Positions 20,937 to 33,002 of a stretch of 64,000 nucleotides of DNA are shown in pieces (the first letter of the stretch is position 1; every line of letters starts with the position of its first letter). The position numbers were made by a program, and so were the translations under genes. The DNA comes from Leptobrachium leishanense (Eukaryota; Chordata; Amphibia; Anura; Megophryidae). The notes under the pieces are model-generated. The model worked only from the letters and a program-made list of their open reading frames with translations. It was not told where the DNA came from and did no database searches. The stretch lies in the NCBI GenBank assembly GCA_009667805.1, contig CM019064.1, forward strand, positions 76,258,400 to 76,322,399, in the 5' to 3' direction.

Positions 20937-22155
20937 TTACTGCCAAAAAACACCCCAAAATATGTTCAGCAACATCTTCTGAGTAAATTGATACCACCCA
21001 TGTATAGGTATGTCGGGTCATTTGGGGGCTAATAGGCCTTATTTGGGGGGTGCGCATTTCAGTTTTCCAACTTGGAATTTTCACATTTCGTCATCATGCA
21101 CCCATGTCCTATTTGGGACATTTTTGAAGCCGGCCAAAGTAATTTACCCCCATCAAACCATATATTTTTAGAAAGGGCACACCCTAGGGTGCTTCAAAGA
21201 GTTGTATTTGAACACTTTCCATGCACTAGCTCTATGTCAAACTTTCAGGTAGTCACTTTTTGTGTTATTTTTTCACACACATTGTACTTTAGGCATGAAT
21301 TGTCAAATCCAATTATGGGTTACTGCCAAAAAACACCCCAAAATATGTTCAGCAACATCTTCTGAGTAAATTGATACCACCCATATATAGATTTGTTCTG
21401 TTGTTTTTGGGGTGCTACGCCAATCTTTTGACATGTGCTTGTCAATTTTCTAATTTGACATACAGTATCTTCTTTTGCTTATCTTCTTTTTAGGGGCCTT
21501 TTTACATACCCCAATTTTATTAACGTGCATATATTTGGTAAGCTAACACCCCAAAGTATTGTAAATGGAGTGTTTTTATGCCATGGATGCAACCGTTTGC
21601 TCCAAAACAATTGGATACTGTTTGGTGGTCATTTTTCATTTTTCACACCCACATCAGTTTTGGACTGTGATTTAGGAGACACTGTTGTTTGTTACTGCAT
21701 GAAAACTCTCCAGGTTGTTTTCTGCAAGGTCTCCTGAGTACACCCATGCCCCCCATGCATAGGTTTGCCAGGATTTTGGGAAGGTTCAAATACAATTTTT
21801 ATGACTTTGTCATTGGAGTTGAAATTGAGATTATTTCTTCAGCTAGGCCTATCTTTGGTTTTGGGTCTACCGCATACCCCAGTTTGAATTATTGCCAGAA
21901 AATTGTTTATATTTGTTATGTTGACACCCCAAGGTATTGCATATGGAGTGCTTTGATGCCATGGATGCAACGGTTTTAGCCCAAAACATTTGAGAAGGTG
22001 TGTGGCGGTAATTTTTCAATTTTCAGATTTTTACGCCCACATTAGATTTGGACTGTGATTTAGGAGACACTGTTGTTTGTTACTGCATGAAAACTCTCCA
22101 GGTTGTTTTGTGCAAGGTCTCCTGAGTACACCCATGCCCCCATGCATAGGTGTGC
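20937..22155. repeat. Direct repeats inside piggyBac spacer
   Basis: The phrase 'tactgccaaaaaacacccca' through 'gataccacccat' occurs at about 20939-21004 and again at about 21320-21385. A second phrase, 'ttaggagacactgttgtttg' through 'catgcataggt', occurs at about 21671-21765 and 22052-22152. Both have a period of about 380 bp, so the spacer grew by tandem duplication. Confidence 0.75.
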
Positions 22156-22329
22156 AAAGATTTTGGCAAAATACAGCACCAATTGTAGAACATAAAAATG
22201 TATGAATAAAATGTAAAAGTCTGGTGCAGTAAAAGAAAAAAAAAACTAAACTGAACTAACTAACTGGAGTGTGAGAAAAAATAGAAAAGGAAAAAAAAAA
22301 AATCACAGATCACGCACAGTGTGATATAG

Positions 22330-24012
22330 CTTGAAACAGTCCCCAGACACAGACCGGGTTGTCCAGGGCATTCTGGGCAGTAAAAGATTGTGTCTCTCCT
22401 CTGCCCCCTCTTGAAACACACCCTGCATCTTTTTTGGGGTTTCTGTTTGCCCTCAGTAGGGGGATTTTATAAATAAAATGTGTAGCCCCAACTCTGTCCC
22501 CCATCACCGCCCGGGGAGCATGTGCATCCTGGTACAAAAACCCGAAATGACCTGGAGCTGAAACTGTAAAAAAACAGCGTCCCTCCGGGGTTTGCCTTTT
22601 TGCAGAGCAAAAAGGCATTGTGGGTTGCAATTTGCATCAGGTAAATTGCAACCTTTTTGTACCAGGCCCTTGACTTCCGCATAATCTGGTAGGGCTGGAG
22701 CAGCTGATCTGCCAGATCAACCCCACCCATATGCCGGTTATAGTCTTTGATGCACACTGGCTTCCTGATGCGCTCAGCTCTGCCACATACAGAGACCTCC
22801 ACAGACCTCTCAGTGTGGATGGTGGATAGAAGGTATACATCCTTCTTGTCTCTGTACTTGACCGCCAACAGCTCCTCTTGGCGCAGAGCTGAGGTCTCCC
22901 CCTTTTTAGCCGGGTGCGGACAAGCTGTGCTGGGAAACCTACGCGGTTCTTGCGAACAGTACCGCATGCTGCTGTATCAAAACAATACAGCAGCTTGAAC
23001 AAAGGGACACTCGTATAAAAATTATCAAGATACAAGTGGTACCCTTTGTTCATCAGGGGAAAAAGTAGGTCCCACACAATCTTGCCACTGGTTCCCATGT
23101 GTTCTGGGCAACGTGGAGGGTCAAGGCTACTATCCTTTCCCTCGTACACCCGGAAGGCCTGAGTATACCCACTCTCGCTGTCACAGAGCTTATACACCTT
23201 CACTCCATACCTGGAGCGTTTGGAAGGAATATACTGCTTGAATCCCAGCCTTCCCTTGTATTTCATTAGGGATTCATCCACGCAGATATTCCTTCCAGGT
23301 GTATAAGCCTCTGCAAACCTGGCGGCGAAGTGGGTAATCAGGGGGCGGATTTTATACAGCCTGTCAAACTGGGGATGCTCTCTAGGAGGGCACAAGCTGT
23401 TGTCACTGAAGTGCATGAAACGCAAAATGTTTTCATAGCTTCTACGTGACATTGATTGGGGTAAATGGGGGTAGAGCAGATGGGGCTACTGCTCCAGTAG
23501 GAGCGAATTGAGGGCTTCTTTATGATGCCCATCAGCATAGTAAGTGCCCAGAATTTCAGAAATTCTGGCACATCTAGCGGGGTCCATTGCTGCCTTGCCA
23601 AGTAGGAGTCTGGCTTCGCAGTACAATGCTGATGGGCATACAGATTTGATTGGGCCACGATGTGGCCCAACAAATCATCCCCCATAAACACCTGCAAAAA
23701 CTGTGTGGTGGTAAATCCTGCAACATCAATATTGATGCCAGGATTTGCCGTGAAAGGAGGGATATCTGGCCTCTGGCGATGAGGCACTACCCACTCCTCA
23801 GCTGGAGCTGTGCGTCTCCTGCTGGCAGGTGGTGACCCAGGATCTGCATCAGAAACATCACTAGATACATCAGCCAGCGTAGATGATGTATCTAGCGACG
23901 TCTCTGAGCAGTTAGCGGGGTCGAAATCAGGGTCTGAGTCTGACGCAGATGCCTCAGATTCTGACGCCAGGATGGCATATGCCTCCTCGGCGCTGTACAC
24001 CCTCTCAGACAT
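22330..24012 (-). pseudogene. piggyBac transposase pseudogene
   Basis: A DDE transposase of the piggyBac (DDE_Tnp_1_7) family starts at ATG 24012 with an acidic Ser/Asp-rich N-terminus. Catalytic-region motifs are visible: CVDESLMKYKGR (first Asp), HLYLDNFYTSVPLF (second Asp) and DYNRHMGGVDLADQ (third Asp). A C-terminal Cys-rich zinc-binding segment (RCRVCFKRG, YCPECP) is near 22330-22440. Reading needs frame changes near 23450-23465, in an A5G5 run near 22905, and again near 22480-22560. With at least three frameshifts it is not expected to make active enzyme. piggyBac enzymes cut and paste at TTAA without footprint, which fits the element's flanks. The closest known type by recall is the PGBD4-like vertebrate group. 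Confidence 0.9.
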
Positions 24013-24549
24013 TATATATAATAGATTATAAAATGTTATAATTATTATATATATAAGCGGATTATTGGTTCTTAGAAGAACCGTTGGGTTTCACAAGAAA
24101 ATACAAATAAACACCTAAATCTCTCTAAATCACTCTAAACCTGCCTCAATTCTTCTAAATCTCCCTAAATTCTCTCTAAATCTGCCTCAATTTTTCTAAT
24201 CTCACTCAATCTACCTAAAATCTCTAACCTGTCAAATCTGATCTCTCTCTCTCGCTCACCAAAACACAAGTGAGGAGAGGGAGGGAGAATCACAGAGGTC
24301 AGAGCCAATATTTACAAAATATTGACCTGACCTGACAAATTAGAAATTTTATTTTGATTTTTTCTTACTTCTGATTGGATGTTGCTAGCCTGCCTCTCTG
24401 ATGAGGCAGGCTAGGAACATCCCACTCAGCCCCAAGATGACCCTGCCCTTAGAAGGGCAGCGCCATCTTGGCTGTCACATTTATTTTATTTTATTCATTT
24501 TTATTCATTTATTATATTTTTTTTACACTCTTTTACACTTTTTTTTACT

Positions 24550-25215
24550 CTGCTGGGTGCCTTGATCCCTCGAGGCACCCAGCAGAGCACCTGATCACTC
24601 ATGTGATCTTTTTTGTACTGAGTGCCACGATACCTCGTGGCACTCAGTACTTCCTGCCGCTACCGGAAGTGATCGCTCGGGGGGAGCGATCACTGAGCGG
24701 ACCGGCGGCAGGTAAGCATATTGCAGGGATGCCTCGATGTCGAGGCATCCCTGCAATATACACAGAGCAGCTGGAAGCGATACCGATCGCTTCCAGCGCT
24801 CTCTAGAAGTGCCGGGCACCTCTCCGGTAAAACCGGATGTTGATCGCTCCCGGGGAGCGATCACAAGGTGCCCCGGCACTTCTGTCCGCCATTGCACGGA
24901 TGCCTGGACTCCCAGGCAGCGTGCAATGGCCCTGGAGCTGCTGGAAGCGATCCGATCGCTTCCAGCGCTCTCTAGAAGTGCCGGGCACCTCTCCGGTAAA
25001 ACCGGATGTTGATCACTCCCGGGGAGCGATCACAAGGTGCCCCGGCACTTGCAACCGCCATTGCATGGATGCCTGGACTCCCAGGCATCCTGCAATGGCG
25101 TTTGAGCTGCTGGAAGCGATCCGATCGCTTCCAGCGCTCAAAACACCGCAGGACGTACCATGTACGTCAGCGGGTCTAAAAGAGACCCGCGGCCATGACG
25201 TACATGGTACGTCCA
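24550..25215. repeat. Array of GC-rich hairpins in piggyBac end
   Basis: At least nine consecutive inverted repeats are packed into about 650 bp. Examples are 24549-24587 (ctgctgggtgcc / ggcacccagcag), 24617-24650 (gtactgagtgcc / ggcactcagtac), 24722-24760 (tgcagggatgcctcga / tcgaggcatccctgca), ggaagcgat/atcgcttcc pairs, CCGGTAAAACCGG, and ATCGCTCCCGGGGAGCGAT. A unit of about 175 bp is duplicated (about 24790-24960 and 24963-25135). The last hairpin (about 25148-25214) has arms ggacgtaccatgtacgtc and its complement. Confidence 0.85.
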
Positions 25216-25233
25216 AGGTCCCTAAGGGGTTAA

Positions 25234-26513
25234 GAGCTCTCTATTAACATACCTCGATACAAAATTCAACTGTGAACCTGTAACATAGTGACTATATTTC
25301 CTACATATTTATTTTCTGTGTTAATCTGTATATTTGTGTTGTTTTTTTTATATCTTGCATTTTATTACATTGTATTTCTGTACCTACTTCAAAAGAATTC
25401 ATTGTTTTTGAATCCAGGACATACTTGAAAATGAGAGACATCCCAATGTATCCTTCCTGGTAAAATACTTTATAAATAAATATTCGAATGAGGAAGAATG
25501 GAATTACATACATCCCACCAATACAAATTCATACATTCAGCTCATCCACTGATATATCACACCGTGTACCTTCTGCTGGATTCAGTAATACTTTATGTTT
25601 CTTAGGGTATAAAGGCCAACACGCAGCGTATAATATGCTAACCACCATAACCCAAATGACTGCTGCATATGTGAGGTGAGGATGTCATTGTACACACTGA
25701 TTTAGAAATGATTTTGTATATCTGTTGACACAAACTATCTTTCCATTGTGCTGCGCCACAAATTATTGGCTATAGGTTTATCTGTATATAGTGTGTACCG
25801 AGTGAGTAGTATGTAGCGAGTGAGAGGTGGAAGGAATACATATTGCATTTGCTAGTGCTGTATTTTATTTTTTAACATAGTAACAATCACTGCCTGTTTT
25901 GCAATATTGCCTTTTATCGTTCGTTCGGGCCCAGAAGGTGATAATAAATGTCCCTGTAACTCATCATTAAGCAGTAAATAGGTGAATTAGGAGCAAAATA
26001 CAATTTTTAAGTTCTAAATAGCTGAATTTTATTATTTTTATTTTTAATCCTGGTTTTCTTTCACCTAGACTAATCTGTCCTAAAAGGTGTAATTTTCTTG
26101 TAACCCTCCACCAGGTCACTGTTTAGCGAATAATCCATATGAAATGAATTATCCAGCCAACACAAACCTGTTTAAAGCCATAAAAAACAAACAAACAAAC
26201 AGACAAAAAACAACAGAAAAGCAATGTTCGTTAAAGTGCCACTGTCATTGGCATAATGACTTTTGCTCATGTGACAGGGCATGACCTCCTTTATATAGAT
26301 CAGCGTTTTTTTTGCTGACCTACTGTATATAACATAAAAACCAGATATTTCTCTGGTCCAGGCGCCTCCTGGACCACACGGAATTTTCCCCTAAATTTCT
26401 GCGTTTCTTGGAGGAGATCTATAGTGTTGGAACTTTCGTCCAGGTCCTTGGCGACATTCACAGACTCTTGTTGTTTGTTGAGATTTGCTGTCAGTTAGTC
26501 AAATCTTTGGCTC
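25234..26513. other. Unassigned DNA with a SINE fragment
   Basis: AT-rich, with no gene recognised. Positions 25424-25490 match the 3' part of SINE family S in plus orientation (cttcctggtaaaatacttta), a 5'-truncated copy. Confidence 0.5.
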
Positions 26514-26516
26514 TTA

Positions 26517-26943
26517 GGCTAGGGTCAGACTAACGCATTTTTCGCATTGTCCGTGAAAAAGTGCGTTCGAACGAATGGACGTATTTTTTCACGGAATACG
26601 CGATAGCGGTCATACGATGCGCATTTTCGTCCGTGATTTTGTACGGATCATCAATAAAACCCTTATTGCGTCTGGACGTTATGTTGGCCGGACATGAGCA
26701 GCGTCTGACGTCTCCCAATCACGCAAACACGCCGCTATGCGGACGCAGCGCACTCTGTACGTCAGTAGTAGCGGTTTGATGTTCTAGAAAAAATGCGTTC
26801 GTTTGCCACTTGCGTTGCGCGGCCGCACTTTTGTGCGGCCGTTCTTCATATGCTGCCCGACATTGGACGTCATTTGCTGCTAGCACGGCCGTGATTTAGT
26901 GCGGTTAAACGCACGTTAAAACTGCTTTCGTCTGACCTTAGCC
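26517..26943. mobile_element. Harbinger-like MITE
   Basis: 427 bp with inverted ends GGCTAGGGTCAGAC and GTCTGACCTTAGCC and a 3-bp duplication TTA (26514-26516, 26944-26946). A 3-bp TWA-type duplication is typical of PIF/Harbinger elements. The interior is rich in CpG and 'gcgttcg' motifs. Copies are at 32556, 41081 and 47101, with a partial one at 63345. Confidence 0.8.
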
Positions 26944-26946
26944 TTA

Positions 26947-27462
26947 GTCTTGCTTCATTGCATCCTAGGTGCTTTCCAGATCCGAGAGTATCCAGTTCTT
27001 CTGCTCCAGCACATCTTGCAGGTTCTCAAAGTAAGATTTCACTACATCAAAGTCCTGTGAAAACGCCTAGAGAGCATTCTCTTTCTGCTTTTCTAGGTGG
27101 GAGAACAAGTTGTGCCCTCCATCATATCCCACCGAATGGTTATGTCTTGTTTCCGCATGCCAGGTCTACATCTAGCTGTCCAACTAGTGCATGTGTGTAT
27201 AGTACTCAAGGGTCTGTTTACGTCCACATATCCTATGTGGATTATTGTTGGTGTCTTCCTCCAGAGCTCATCTTGACTGTTTTGTAAGACGATGCATTTT
27301 AATTATGATTATTAGCATTGAATTATTGACTTTGTTAAGGCGTGTAAATAGGGAAACTACTGTTCCTTAGTCTTCACTTAAAAAGCTGCTGTGACAGCTG
27401 AAATGTTGTGTGATGGCTCTGAATAAATGTTCCCTTTTACACTTACACTCGGGAGCCCCTGT
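26947..27462. other. Unassigned intergenic DNA
   Basis: No gene or transposon end was recognised. A possible AATAAA is near 27421. Confidence 0.4.
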
Positions 27463-28038
27463 CAGGGCTGGTGCTCCCACTAGGCAACCGCCTAGGGTGC
27501 ACTGCCAACAAGGGGCGCAGCCAGCCCAAGCCCAGGTTCCATTATTGTACCCGTTCCTCATTGTGCAGCTCGTGTAGCCAGCAGTGGTGGCTCACAAAGC
27601 TGAAATTGTCGGCACGCGAACCCCCTCTAGCGGCACAGCAGAAGGTGGCATCTTATGGTGACACGCAGGCGTCAAAGGCAGATGAAAGAAAGGCACGAAA
27701 GGCAAGAAAGAAAAACACGAAAGACAGGCATGAAAGAAAGAAAGGCAAGAAAGAAAGAAAGAGGGCAGAGGAAAGAAAGAGGCAGAGGAAAAAGAGGCAC
27801 AGATTGATCCTGGGCCCGACCAGCAGAGGGGTAAGATGGCACCGAACAACTGTGTGCGGCCCCCATGCACAGTGTGTGTGTGTGTCCCCTGTAGTGTGTC
27901 CCTCCATGCACAGTGTTTGTGTGTGTCCCCCCCACGCTCACAGTGTGTGTTCCCTCGCATTTCAATAGTTAACAATTTTTTCTGGGGGGCGGATGTAAGT
28001 AGCTGGTCTTGCCTAGGGTGCAAAATAGTCTAGCCCTG
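27463..28038. mobile_element. Non-autonomous hAT element, family L
   Basis: It starts CAGGGCTGGTGCTCCCACTA and ends CTAGCCCTG, with 'gcctagggtgca' inside both ends in inverted orientation. The 8-bp flanks gcccctgt and gcccggtc are only partly alike. It contains a purine-rich (gaaa)n-like tract at about 27685-27800 and tgtgtg runs; open frames over these are artefacts. Confidence 0.65.
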
Positions 28039-29792
28039 GCCCGGTCCTTTCTCTTCTTGTCTGTTTGGAGTTTGGCCTCCTGGGTCCATGTGGGACCTTG
28101 CTTGGTGATTTCTTCAAAGGAAAGTGCACACTTCAAATCAGTCATTTAATAAGAAATTAGACACATAACACAATATACTCTTTGTTATTCATAGAATTCA
28201 CAGCACCTTAAGGCAGACATTTAGTTATAAATAAATACCTTATTCAAATGTGATTCGAACACTGGGGCATCCAACGTGCTTAAACAGGTTTGTGACTCAT
28301 CAAATCTAAGAACCACTTTGCTTTATCGATCTAACTTTTTATATGTTCCATTGCCTTCCCACAAAAATAAGAATTGTTACATTATTGTCAAACGAGTTAC
28401 CTGTTAATAAGCTTTGATGATTAAGAAGAACACTATGTCTTGATTTGAAATGCACATTTACCAGGAAAGTTGATCTGCGTGGGATAATTCTCCGAGGCTG
28501 TTTTTACGCAATAACATTCCCTATTATGATAAATATACAGATGAATGAGTTACGGCAAACAGGTACATAATAACTTGCTATGAGCAGAAACAATATCTGC
28601 CCTCAGGGCCTAGGATAAGAATACAGCTCATGAATTCAATGGTGATAGCCCACCTTGTCAATTACACCAACCCCACAGTGCACCAGGTGTGTGAAACGAA
28701 TGCATACATCTATTGATTTGCAATTCATTCACTAGATGTGTGATGTGGGTTCCTGTGCCCACGTGCAGAATTCTCCCTTCGTCGTTGTGGGGACATCATA
28801 CACATGCCTCTCCTGTATATTGAATTAGCCAGGTCTCTCTGCTCTATAGCCTTCATTAACATATCACTAGACTTTGCTTAATTACAATATGCCCTTCCCT
28901 TGGAAAGACACACCTACTCCATTATATACATAACTCTCTGCAGTTCTGTTTCTCTCTATCTCTCTTCCTGTCCTGTGGAGTGGACACCGTCTCCCTGCTC
29001 TCCTGGTTGATAAGTATACACTATGGGCTCCTGGCCCTCTAGGCCTATTTGTTATTGTTCATATTGGCTGCTTTGTAAATCTTGTATATATGTGTTATAT
29101 GTGATTTGGTGTGCTGTTTGTAATTCCTAATAAATGCTTAATATAGTGGACAAACCTGTCTTGTGATATATATATATTTGTGTTGGATGAGTGGTACACC
29201 AACAAATATATTTTCAAGGGCTCAGCGACGATTTACCACAGTCGTCAGTATCCCGACGGAATACTGATCCAAAACCCATTCAATAACCGGAGCTCCTTGC
29301 AGGGTGAAAACCAAACTGGGAATGACTTTTTTTTGGGTTTACAGTAGCAAACATACAAAGTTAATACACGTCCCAGCATTTCCATGCTGAATAGCCTCCC
29401 ACTAGCCTCCCCCTCCCACACACCTGCCTTGTCAAGACAAAAGCTAAAGCAAGGGGGCAGGGAGAACTAGTTTAAGCAAGATCCTGGAGGTTGGAAGTGG
29501 TTTAATGTAATCCTGGGGAAAATAAAGGAATCACTTACAGTTGTATAAGGAAACAATACAGTGTATACAGCAAGACACTACAATAAACACATCAGGGAAT
29601 AATAATATAACATATCAGGGAATAGGGCATAGAAAACACAAACACCCTGCACCTAGAACTGCAGGCACAGGGTAACTCCAACATAGGAGAGGGCTGGGAA
29701 ACAACATAAAACATCAGGCCTGCAGCTTCCAAACTCATCTCTAGGTTCATGTACCTCAAGTCCCAAGTGGGTTGGCAGGATAACAGATGGGA
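28039..29792. other. Unassigned DNA, possible LTR remnant
   Basis: Positions 28690-29160 have LTR-like features (a CT-rich stretch near 28960, AATAAA near 29130), but no second copy or target duplication was found, so this is only a possibility. No protein-coding exon was recognised in the rest. Confidence 0.3.
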
Positions 29793-30165
29793 AGATGGAG
29801 GTGATTGTGGCTCGCTGGCTTATTTTCAGAGGGGAAGATGGAGGCGATTGTGGCTCGCTGGCTTGTTTTAGAGGGGGAGATATAGGCATTTGTGGCTTGC
29901 TGACTTGTTTCAGAGGGGAAGATGGAGGCGATTGTGGCTCGCTGACTTGTTTCAGAAGGGAAGATGGAGATTGTGGCTCGCTGGCTTGTTTCAGAGGGAA
30001 AGATGGAGGTGATTGGGGCTTGCTGGCTTGTTTTATAGGGGGAAGATGGAGGTGAGTGTGGCTTGTTTCAGTGGGAAAGAAATATGGAGGTGAGTGTGGC
30101 TTGCTGGCTTGTTTCAGAGGGGAAAATGGAGGTGAGTGTGGCATGCTGGCTAGTTTCCATGACCA
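29793..30165. repeat. Minisatellite of about 42 bp units
   Basis: Eight to nine units of the form 'gaagatggaggcgattgtgg' + 'ctcgctggcttgtttcagagg', with decay to the right. Pro/Ser-rich open frames on the minus strand are repeat artefacts. Confidence 0.9.
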
Positions 30166-31365
30166 AAGGTGTGGCAGTGCTATAATTTAGGGAATCGATT
30201 AAAGCAATATACTCCAAAAGGGGTGTGTCATCACAAGGCACATGAATGCCTGTATGACCTACTGCCTGGCTGAACAGCCAATTAGGGCTGGTTATATACA
30301 AATGCTGCTTTAGCACCATGAAAGGGCCTACCATTTCCTCATATTACGTATTTAGGCACCACGTTTGCCATCAAACAGGCACCTGTGATGCATTTTCCTC
30401 AATCCTACCGAAAACTAGGTGATTGCATCGGGCTGTCAGGTGATCTGTAGGGCTGAGGAAAAAAATCGTGTGTCCACAAGTAAATCATGTGACCTGGTAG
30501 ATATGTTGCTGGAAGTTTTATTGCTTTGAATCTCGGTTACACATCTGCATACTGTGAATATATTGGAATCCTAAAAGAACAGATATTGGAGGGGGGGAAA
30601 TGCTGTCACCCCCCCCCCAAACTCCTTCCCCAGGCTCAGACCTTACTAGCCTAGGTGAGGATACAACCCCGGAACACATCAAGGGTGTAACGGGTTGTGT
30701 ATCGATGGGGTGAGGCTAGAGCCCAGCGTGCAGTGACATAACAGGCAGACAGGTGAATACGGTCCAAATGGGGTTTATTGGAGTGAATGTAGAGGTTATG
30801 GTAATTAAAATAGCGAGACAGGCATCTAGGAAAGTGGGGAGGTACAGGGCAGGAAAAGGGCTGACCACTGGACAAGTCAGGGAGGGGGGACAGAGGAACA
30901 AGACACAGATACACAGAGAGCAACACGCACAAGAGTCAGCAAACAGGCAACACAGGAAAATGTCTGACTGTTGGAGCGCACAACAGAGCAGGCTAAAGAA
31001 CAATCAGGAAAAAGGTGAAGCGGAGAAACAGGCAGTAACATTGATAGCTGGCAGGAACACTGACCGGAATACAGGTGACTGGCAGGAACACAGACGACTG
31101 GCAGGAACACGGATGAATGGGATGAACACAGCTTGAATGAGAACAGGCTCAAAGCTTGGAGAGAGCACACACGGGGCTTCACACGGAGCAAAACACACCA
31201 AGAAGCAGCAGGGTAAGTGCATGACCTGGCCTGGAACTTACAGGACATATATATATATATATATATATGTGTGTGTTTTCAGGGCAGAGAAGCACCAGCT
31301 TGGGCTTTCCTGTGGCATCACCGGCAAGTGCCTCGACAAAAGTGCCACATCACTGATAATCGTAC
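30166..31365. other. Unassigned DNA with short repeats
   Basis: A C10 run lies near 30609, three units of 'actggcaggaacac' at about 31078-31115, and a (TA)n tract at about 31250-31268. Overlapping open frames on both strands look compositional. No family was recognised. Confidence 0.4.
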
Positions 31366-31570
31366 CGGCTGGGTGGAGTAGAGGTAATGTCACTGCTCTG
31401 CATGGAGAGAGCCTGTGGAGTCATGGGTTCGATCCCAGCGAGCAACCTCTCCAGTAAGTGTCCTTGGCAAGACACCTAACGGTACATACTCGCCACCCAG
31501 GACATACTTGAAAACAAGAGAAATCTTAATGTATCCTTCCTGGTAAAATCCTTTCTCAAAAAAAATAAAT
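31366..31570 (+). mobile_element. tRNA-derived SINE, family S
   Basis: The head GGCTGGGTGGAGTAGAGGTA resembles a tRNA box A region and GGGTTCGATCCC (about 31425-31436) is a good box B for RNA polymerase III. The body contains 'gtgtccttggcaagacacct', and the tail ends 'ccttcctggtaaaatccttt' before an A-rich stretch. This is the clearest copy of the family. Confidence 0.85.
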
Positions 31571-32552
31571 AAAAATTGGACCAATCCAGCATGATTCTGA
31601 AGACAGGGATTTCAACGTCCTGACACCTCAGGACTGGCTAGGTCAGACATACTACTTTTATATGTGAATATATTCCATGCACCTAGTCCTACCAATAGTC
31701 GGGAGAAACTGCGTTGCAGGGTGTATTATATCTATACTAAAGCGCACTATAAAAAGCAAAGTGAAGGAAAATTAGCTTTATCCGCTGCACCGGAAATTGT
31801 AGCTAAATCTTGAATGACAGCAGCAAACAATATAAATCACTTGGCCTCCAGGCTTTCCAAAACTTTTTATTACCCCAGCTCTCTTTATTGGAGTTCCATG
31901 CAGATTCCGCTTATTAGATTTTACCAGACAGAGAAGGAATACAGATACAATAGGTTGTATATTTTATTGTTTTCTTTTTTTGTCAGTTTTCAAGACTTGA
32001 TTAAATATCTATAAATCGGAGAAATAATAAGATAACTTGAGAAAACAAAATTAAGAAACTTTGCGCTCCTAAAAAATTACAGTTGGATCTAGGCGAATCA
32101 TTTCCTCATAGTATTTCAAATATGTTTAGTTTCAAGTTGCTTTTGAACTGCAGAGAATGCCTCTTTATGAAAAAGCCGACATATAGAGGTCCTAATGCTA
32201 CTTCATCACAAACATCAGACGGTCACTAGGAGAAAGCCTTCGCAGGTCCAAGATATTCTTAATAATGCCGGAAATTAGCTTAAAAGGGACACAATACGCA
32301 ACATAACTTGATTTCATTAAACGGTTACAGAAGACAGTGTCCTGGCATCTTGTATGTATTCAGTGAGGAGCATGAGATTGTGTGGATATTATCAGGAATG
32401 TAGGGAGGTATCACAGGGGGTGAATCCGCCTAGGGGTGTTGCAGTGGAATACATGTAAGTCTTATAAGGATGCAATAGGCTTTATACAAGGAGGGACGGA
32501 TGGAGGGTTAAATATCAATCACTTCCATCCTGATTTCTTCCTCCTCTCCAAT
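31571..32552. other. Unassigned AT-rich DNA
   Basis: No gene or transposon was recognised. Confidence 0.4.
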
Positions 32553-32555
32553 TAA

Positions 32556-33002
32556 GGCTAGAGTCAGACGAATGCAGTATGAGCGCACTCTGCATGCGTG
32601 CACAACGGACGGACGTACTGACGGAAGATACTGTAGACACCACACAGTCCGTTTTTTATGACGGACGTAGAAAAAAAAAGGTAAATATGGGAAACAAAAT
32701 AAATATGAAAAAGGATATGAAAAGGCATTTTGTGCGTCAAGGTGCTGGATGTCCTGCTGTGTCTGAGGTCTTCTCATCACGCACACAGAACGCTACGCAG
32801 ACGTGGCGCACTCTGCGCTTCTGTGTTAGTGGTTTTACCTTCTTGCCTAACTCGCGTCCGTTTGCCACGTGCGTTGTGCGTGCGCAGTTCGGTGTGGAGG
32901 CACTTAGTGTGTGGGTCTCTATTGCACATGATTCTATGCTACGACGGACGTTAAACTGTGCTGCAACATGGACGTGATCTCAGCGTTCGTCTGACACGGG
33001 CC
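32556..33002. mobile_element. Harbinger-like MITE, variant
   Basis: Ends GGCTAGAGTCAGACGAATGC and CGTCTGACACGGGCC, flanked by TTAA on both sides (a TAA duplication is also possible). The interior differs from the 26517 type, but its right half matches the copy at 63345-63650 in reverse orientation. Confidence 0.7.

Larger units (their letters stand above)
20263..25233 (-). mobile_element. piggyBac transposon with decayed transposase
   Basis: It lies between TTAA at 20263-20266 and TTAA at 25230-25233, about 4.96 kb. The ends are inverted with one mismatch over 12 bp (CCCCTTAGTGAC and CCCCTTAGGGAC). From left to right it holds a 2-kb AT-rich spacer with internal direct repeats, a piggyBac transposase relic on the minus strand, an AT-rich promoter-side segment, and an array of GC hairpins. 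A deletion relative sharing the left 300 bp and the right-end hairpin is at 45167-46375. Confidence 0.9.

Noticed and set aside
27592..28023. His/Ser/Phe-rich frames
   Set aside because: They lie over purine-rich and GT-rich tracts in a hAT element.
28690..29200. LTR of an endogenous retroelement
   Set aside because: AATAAA and a CT-rich tract only; no second copy, target duplication or primer site was found.
29653..30144. Pro/Ser-rich frame of 163 codons
   Set aside because: Tandem 42-bp repeat artefact.
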